A stretch of DNA of 9,684 nt, from positions 1 through 9,684 of the forward strand of contig QXZO01000043.1 of the NCBI GenBank assembly GCA_009886305.1. The letters run 5' to 3'. The notes beneath the pieces are model-generated. The model had not been told where the DNA came from, searched no databases, and saw nothing but the letters and a program-made list of their open reading frames with translations. Positions within the stretch are counted from its first letter, which is position 1. The number at the start of each line of letters is the position of its first letter. Below, one piece after another: positions 5,794 to 9,684 of this stretch. This DNA is from Betaproteobacteria bacterium. Its GTDB lineage: Bacteria; Pseudomonadota; Gammaproteobacteria; Burkholderiales; Eutrophovitaceae. Made by a program: the position numbers and the translations under genes.

Positions 5794-6182
5794 AAAAGAT
5801 TGATAAAACAGACCAACAATGGGAGTCTGAATTAACAGCAACGGAGTATCAAATTCTCAGAAAGGAGGGAACAGAACCAAGTTTTAGTCACCCTTTCAAC
5901 AAAGAATATCGCAAAGGTGTTTTTGCATGTGTTGCTTGCTCTGCGCCACTATTTACATCAGAAATGAAGTTTGACAGCGGAACGGGGTGGCCTAGTTTTT
6001 TTGAGTGCATTGATGGCGCGTTCGAGGAAAAAACTGATCGAAAGTTTTTTATGAGTCGCACTGAGTATCACTGCGCCAATTGTGGCGGTCATCACGGACA
6101 CGTATTCCCCGACGGGCCTAACCCTACCGGATTACGTTACTGCAACAATGGCACGGCACTTAAATTCATTCCAGAGGATTAG
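5790..6182 (+). CDS. msrB: Peptide-methionine (R)-S-oxide reductase MsrB
   Basis: MsrB reduces the R-epimer of methionine sulfoxide in proteins, using a catalytic Cys recycled by thioredoxin. The 130-residue cytoplasmic protein has no signal peptide. It carries the zinc ligands C47/C50 and C95/C98, the conserved DSGTGWPSF (62-70), HHGHVFPDG (101-109) and the catalytic Cys in RYCNNG (C118). The Cys that resolves the sulfenic acid in many MsrBs (SGCGWPSF in E. coli) is Thr 65 here; Cys 73 is a possible substitute, or thioredoxin may act directly. The ATG overlaps the moeA stop by 4 bp, so it is probably translated by reinitiation after moeA. This is an uncommon partner for Moco genes; a role protecting the Mo enzymes or their neighbours is inference only. 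Confidence 0.93.
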   Translation: MKKIDKTDQQWESELTATEYQILRKEGTEPSFSHPFNKEYRKGVFACVACSAPLFTSEMKFDSGTGWPSFFECIDGAFEEKTDRKFFMSRTEYHCANCGGHHGHVFPDGPNPTGLRYCNNGTALKFIPED

Positions 6183-6183
6183 T

Positions 6184-6200
6184 AACTGGTAGAGCTAGTT
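6184..6200. other. Weak inverted repeat at the convergent msrB/fdsD ends
   Basis: AACTGG (6184-6189) and CTAGTT (6195-6200) can pair with one G-U around a 5-nt loop in the 12-bp gap between the two convergent genes. It is AT-rich and has no immediate U-tract in either direction, so it is at best a weak bidirectional terminator. Confidence 0.2.
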
Positions 6201-6416
6201 CGTGTGCCCTAGTTTTTGAACGGCTAATTGCCCTAAGTCACTGAGGTCTCCACCCCCAGATTTATGAACATGTTCCATTAGTTGTTTACGCATACGTGGG
6301 TTCCAGAACTTTGTGATATGTCCCACCACACCAGCTGCCGCAAGCTCTTGGTCTTCTTCTGAACTAAAAAAATTTGAAATATCATTAATCATTCTTACTA
6401 ACTGAGCACCATCCAT
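6195..6416 (-). CDS. fdsD: Formate dehydrogenase delta subunit FdsD
   Basis: This is the small accessory protein of NAD-dependent, FdsABG-type formate dehydrogenases; in Rhodobacter-type systems FdsD is needed, with FdsC/FdhD, to obtain active enzyme. The product is 73 residues from the ATG at 6414-6416. The family pattern is visible as LVRMINDISNFF followed by the core HITKFWNPRMRKQLMEH and a Gly-rich GGGDLSDLGQLAVQKL at the end. A GTG one codon earlier (6417-6419) is an alternative start. I prefer the ATG because GGA lies 8 nt upstream. The stop of fdhD is about 11 bp before the start, so it is the last gene of the fds run. The protein converges with msrB, leaving only 12 bp between their stops. 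Confidence 0.85.
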   Translation of the reverse strand: MDGAQLVRMINDISNFFSSEEDQELAAAGVVGHITKFWNPRMRKQLMEHVHKSGGGDLSDLGQLAVQKLGHTN

Positions 6417-6427
6417 CACATTATTCC

Positions 6428-7231
6428 TTACATTGTTATCCGCTGTTCATGCGTATATATTGTTTGCCGACCATCTCTTGCAAACCCAATTAGTGTTACC
6501 CCACTATCGACAGCCGTGTTAATAGCCAAGGAAGTGGGACCGGAGACCGCAACAAGCAGCCCAACATTCGCAACTGCTACTTTAGACACCATCTCATAGC
6601 TTGCTCGGCTCGTTATGAGAACAAACCCTTCCTGGTCTTGCTGTCCACTAGAGCACATCATCCCGATGAGCTTATCAAGTGCATTATGCCGACCAACGTC
6701 CTCTCTAACGAACACAATCCGCCCTGTACGATCCGCCCAAGCAGCCCCATGAAACGTTCCTACACCTTGATTCATGACTTGAGTAGCGCTTAACGAATTT
6801 ATCGCTCTTTGTATTGCGAAATTATCAAACTGTGTTGTATTTATTACTTGTTTAGTCTTACCGAATGTGGCTTCCAAAGTTTCCTCACCACAAATCCCAC
6901 AACCCGTGCGTCCCACTAAATTTTTTTTTCTTTTTGTTAGCGCCTCGCTAATCTTTTTATCTACACTAATGTAAGCCGCTATTCCCTTATCACTGTGAAC
7001 AAACTCAACCCCCCCAATTTCCTGCCAAACACTTACGATGTTCTCGGTAATCGAAAAACCCACCACAAAGTTTTCCAGGTCAATCGGACTCACCATCATC
7101 ACTGAGAATGGTTCACCGTTATAAATGAGCGCCAATGGAACTTCCTCAGCGACCGCGTTAAGCTCTGACTCAATACCGCCTTTTGAGGTCCACTTATATG
7201 CGTTTCTCTCGCTTATCGCGGCGTTTGGCAT
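6428..7231 (-). CDS. fdhD: Formate dehydrogenase accessory sulfurtransferase FdhD (FdsC)
   Basis: FdhD binds bis-MGD and transfers sulfur from IscS to the molybdenum centre, making the formate dehydrogenase active. The 267-residue length is typical. The sulfur-carrying loop is GRTGCGICG (107-115) with C111 and C114, equivalent to the CxxC of E. coli FdhD. Other family motifs are VGFSITENI (57-65), TFHGAAW (159-165), REDVGRHNALDKLIG (176-190) and SRASYEMVSKVA (208-219). The ATG (7229-7231) is 9 bp after the fdsA stop, with AGAGG overlapping that stop. A 9-base homopolymer (6921-6929; A9 in the mRNA) lies just before the CxxC codons. Its position between fdsA and fdsD matches fdsGBACD operons, where it is called fdsC. 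Confidence 0.95.
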   Translation of the reverse strand: MPNAAISERNAYKWTSKGGIESELNAVAEEVPLALIYNGEPFSVMMVSPIDLENFVVGFSITENIVSVWQEIGGVEFVHSDKGIAAYISVDKKISEALTKRKKNLVGRTGCGICGEETLEATFGKTKQVINTTQFDNFAIQRAINSLSATQVMNQGVGTFHGAAWADRTGRIVFVREDVGRHNALDKLIGMMCSSGQQDQEGFVLITSRASYEMVSKVAVANVGLLVAVSGPTSLAINTAVDSGVTLIGFARDGRQTIYTHEQRITM

Positions 7232-7240
7232 CTCAAACCT

Positions 7241-9684
7241 CTACACGCGTTCTGATTCCGTCGCCTGTGCCAGCAAATCTAACTGTTGTTCATTGAATTG
7301 CTGGAATTGTTTTTGCCATTCCGTTGGTTGGGTCACAGGCTCAACTTGAACGGCCGTAACTTTAAACTCCGGACAATTAGTTGCCCAATCAGAGTTATCG
7401 GTTGTTATGACGTTAGCTCCTGACTCAGGAAAGTGGAAAGTTGTGTACACAACTCCAGGCTGGACACGGTCGGTAACGTGGGCCCTAAGCACTGTTTCTC
7501 CCGCTCTACTCCGTATGCCCACCCAGTCATCTGACTTGACACCACGCAATTCAGCGTCGCTTGGGTGAATCTCTAGCCGATCTTCATCATGCCAAGCAAC
7601 ATTATCTGTTCTACGCGTTTGTGCCCCAACGTTGTACTGACTGAGGATACGCCCTGTAGTCAAGATAAGCGGGAACTTACGGGTCGTTCGCTCGCTTGTA
7701 GGAACATACTCCGTGATTACGAATCTTCCCTTCCCAATAACAAACTCAGACGTGTGCATAATTGGGGTTCCGTCTGGGGTGTCGTCATTACATGGCCATT
7801 GAATGCTTCCCTGGTCTAATTTTTCGTAGCTAACACCTGTAAATGTTGGCGTAAGTCGAGCTATTTCGTCCATAATTTGCGACGGATGCGTATAGTCCAT
7901 CGGGTAACCGAGTGCATTCGACAGCATGACTGTCGCCTCCCAATCTGCTTTGCCCGCGAGCGGCTCCATAACCTTTCGAATACGCGAAATTCGTCGTTCC
8001 GCATTAGTAAACGTTCCGTCCTTTTCTAGAAACGACGCGCCCGGAAGAATTACATGGGCATATTTTGCTGTCTCGTTCAAGAAAATATCCTGAACAACGA
8101 CACACTCCATCGCCTCTAGCGCTGACGTAACATGTTGCGTATTGGGATCAGACTGAGCTATGTCCTCACCTTGAACGTAAATACCCATAAATTCATCAGA
8201 GTGTGCCGCATCCAACATATTGGGAATCCTAAACCCGGGTTCCGGATCAATCGAGACGTTCCATTCTTTTTCGAACAGCTCACGCGTCACGCTGTCTGAC
8301 AAATGTCTATATCCTGGCAGCTCATGCGGAAAAGATCCCATATCACACGCGCCCTGCACATTATTCTGCCCCCTTAAAGGATTCACACCAACACCTGGGC
8401 GGCCTATGTTACCAGTTAGCATTGCGAGGTTAGCGATGCCTAGAACCATCGTGGAGCCTTGGCTATGTTCCGTCACACCTAACCCGTAGTATATCGAACC
8501 GTTTTTACATGAAGCATACAGTCTTGCTGCCTCTCGAACCTCATTTGCAGGAACACCAGTGATAGTCTCAAGCTGCTCTGGGGAATTCCGATCTTGCGCG
8601 ATAAATGATACCCACTTGTCAAATTGAGTAGCATCACATCGTTCCTTTATGAATTCACTATCATGAAGCTTTTCAGTATAAACAACATGAGCTATGGAAT
8701 TCACTATCGCCACATTCGTGCCTGGCATCAACTTTAGATGGTGGCTAGCCTTTACATGAGGGCCGTCGACAAGATCAATCTTACGAGGATCGACTACAAT
8801 CAATTTTGCGCCCTGCCTTAGTCTTTTCTTCAGTCGGGAAGCAAATACAGGGTGGCCATCAGTTGGATTTGCACCAATCACAATGGCTACGTCAGTATGC
8901 ATCACTGAATCAAAATCCTGCGTACCTGCAGACTCGCCGAGTGTCGTTTTCAAACCGTAACCAGTCGGAGAGTGGCAAACACGCGCACAAGTATCAACGT
9001 TGTTGTTACCAAAAGCGGCTCTAATTAACTTTTGAACGAGATAAGTTTCTTCATTTGTGCATCGAGAGGAGGTAATACCTCCAACGGCAGTCTTACCGTA
9101 TTTCTCTTGAATCATTTTAAATTGCGATGCAGCGTAGGATACAGCCTCATCCCAACTGACTTCTTTCCACGGATCCGAAATCCTGTTGCGTATCATTGGT
9201 TTTGTAATTCGGTCTTTATGCGTCGCATATCCAAACGCAAATCGCCCTTTGACACACGAGTGTCCCCGGTTGGCTTTGCCATCAGAGTCTGGCACCATCC
9301 TGACGACGTCGTTACCCTTCACTTCGGCTTTAAATGAACAACCGACTCCGCAATATGCGCACGTTGTCTTGACACTTCGCTCTGGAATTCCTTGCTCTAT
9401 TACAGACTTCTCCATGAGTGTCGCGGTTGGACATGCAGATACGCATGCACCGCAACTAACACATTCCGACTCCAAAAAAGACTCTTTTTGTCCGGCAGAA
9501 ACAGTAGATCCAAACCCACGTCCATCTATAGTTAACGCGAATGTACCTTGGGTTTCTTCACAAGCCCGGACACATCGTGAACAAACGATGCATTTTGACG
9601 CGTCAAAAGTGAAATACGGATTTGATTCATCTTTTTTTGCCTCAAGATGATTTTCACCACTCATACCGTATCTGACGTCCCTAA
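7241..9684 (-). CDS. fdsA: Formate dehydrogenase catalytic (molybdopterin) subunit FdsA, 5' end off right edge
   Basis: This catalytic subunit oxidises formate to CO2 at a bis-MGD molybdenum centre and passes electrons through Fe-S clusters to FdsB/FdsG and NAD. The window shows 813 C-terminal residues. The Met at 9662-9664 is internal: upstream codons read RDVRYG with no stop to the edge and continue a conserved family segment, so about 130-160 N-terminal residues (2Fe-2S and further Fe-S region) are missing. Counting from that Met: two ferredoxin-type 4Fe-4S motifs, C25/28/31/35 and C68/71/74/78; the cluster of the catalytic domain, C102/105/109/137; the Mo ligand Cys in VCHSPTG (C230, followed by H231); and NPLRGQNNVQG with the active-site Arg near 431. 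The molybdopterin-dinucleotide-binding C-terminal domain starts about 675. The Cys ligand makes it a non-selenoprotein. fdhD follows after 9 bp. Confidence 0.95.
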   Translation of the reverse strand, partial: RDVRYGMSGENHLEAKKDESNPYFTFDASKCIVCSRCVRACEETQGTFALTIDGRGFGSTVSAGQKESFLESECVSCGACVSACPTATLMEKSVIEQGIPERSVKTTCAYCGVGCSFKAEVKGNDVVRMVPDSDGKANRGHSCVKGRFAFGYATHKDRITKPMIRNRISDPWKEVSWDEAVSYAASQFKMIQEKYGKTAVGGITSSRCTNEETYLVQKLIRAAFGNNNVDTCARVCHSPTGYGLKTTLGESAGTQDFDSVMHTDVAIVIGANPTDGHPVFASRLKKRLRQGAKLIVVDPRKIDLVDGPHVKASHHLKLMPGTNVAIVNSIAHVVYTEKLHDSEFIKERCDATQFDKWVSFIAQDRNSPEQLETITGVPANEVREAARLYASCKNGSIYYGLGVTEHSQGSTMVLGIANLAMLTGNIGRPGVGVNPLRGQNNVQGACDMGSFPHELPGYRHLSDSVTRELFEKEWNVSIDPEPGFRIPNMLDAAHSDEFMGIYVQGEDIAQSDPNTQHVTSALEAMECVVVQDIFLNETAKYAHVILPGASFLEKDGTFTNAERRISRIRKVMEPLAGKADWEATVMLSNALGYPMDYTHPSQIMDEIARLTPTFTGVSYEKLDQGSIQWPCNDDTPDGTPIMHTSEFVIGKGRFVITEYVPTSERTTRKFPLILTTGRILSQYNVGAQTRRTDNVAWHDEDRLEIHPSDAELRGVKSDDWVGIRSRAGETVLRAHVTDRVQPGVVYTTFHFPESGANVITTDNSDWATNCPEFKVTAVQVEPVTQPTEWQKQFQQFNEQQLDLLAQATESERV

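Noticed and set aside
6184..6200. Hairpin between msrB and fdsD as a true bidirectional terminator
   Set aside because: Short AT-rich stem with a G-U pair and no adjacent U-tract; listed only as a weak repeat.
7589..9650. Open frames on the plus strand opposite fdsA, up to about 154 codons
   Set aside because: They lie antisense to a strongly conserved gene, match no family I know and have no ribosome sites; they follow from the codon use of fdsA.
1..9684. Mobile elements, CRISPR arrays, tRNA or rRNA genes, toxin-antitoxin or defence genes
   Set aside because: No transposase, direct-repeat array, attachment site or RNA gene signature was seen; all coding space is explained by Mo and formate genes plus msrB.

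Overview
This window is a molybdenum-metabolism and formate-oxidation locus from a bacterium, most likely a proteobacterium. The evidence is the ModE-type regulator, the FdsA/FdhD/FdsD gene order and the style of the Moco genes. The DNA is moderately AT-rich and tightly packed, with gaps mostly under 30 bp. I cannot name a genus from the sequence alone. No mobile element, CRISPR array, tRNA or rRNA is visible, and no stretch over 300 bases lacks a gene.

Layout. Positions 1-2041 (minus strand) hold a molybdate ABC transporter in the order modB-modC-modA; modA runs off the left edge. Positions 2042-2219 are its control region: a sigma70-type promoter overlapped by a textbook ModE operator (Mop box), then a roughly 130-nt leader containing a perfect 11-bp hairpin with a U-rich tail. 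Positions 2220-3301 (minus) hold moaD, moaE and a short ModE-like regulator, transcribed towards mod. A 154-bp divergent region (3302-3455) separates these from the plus-strand run moaA-moeA-msrB (3456-6182), in which moeA and msrB overlap by ATGA. Convergent to that, on the minus strand, are fdsD (6195-6416), fdhD (6428-7231) and the molybdopterin subunit of a NAD-dependent-type formate dehydrogenase (7241 to the right edge, 5' end missing).

How it fits together. ModABC imports molybdate. MoaA makes the first cyclic intermediate from GTP. MoaD/MoaE form molybdopterin synthase. MoeA inserts Mo. FdhD sulfurates the cofactor for the formate dehydrogenase, and FdsD is its small accessory subunit. 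moaC, a mogA/moaB gene, mobA and the fdsB/fdsG electron-transfer subunits are absent here and presumably lie elsewhere; the order fdsA-fdhD-fdsD predicts fdsG-fdsB beyond the right edge.

Points of most interest: (1) both ModE and ModC lack their usual molybdate-binding Mop/TOBE domains although the operator is canonical; (2) a terminator-like hairpin sits between the Mop-controlled promoter and modB, so the leader may act as an attenuator or riboswitch, or release a short RNA; (3) a methionine sulfoxide reductase is translationally coupled to moeA. I see no wholly new system. Most of the window is recognisable Mo-enzyme biology with an unusual regulatory arrangement.
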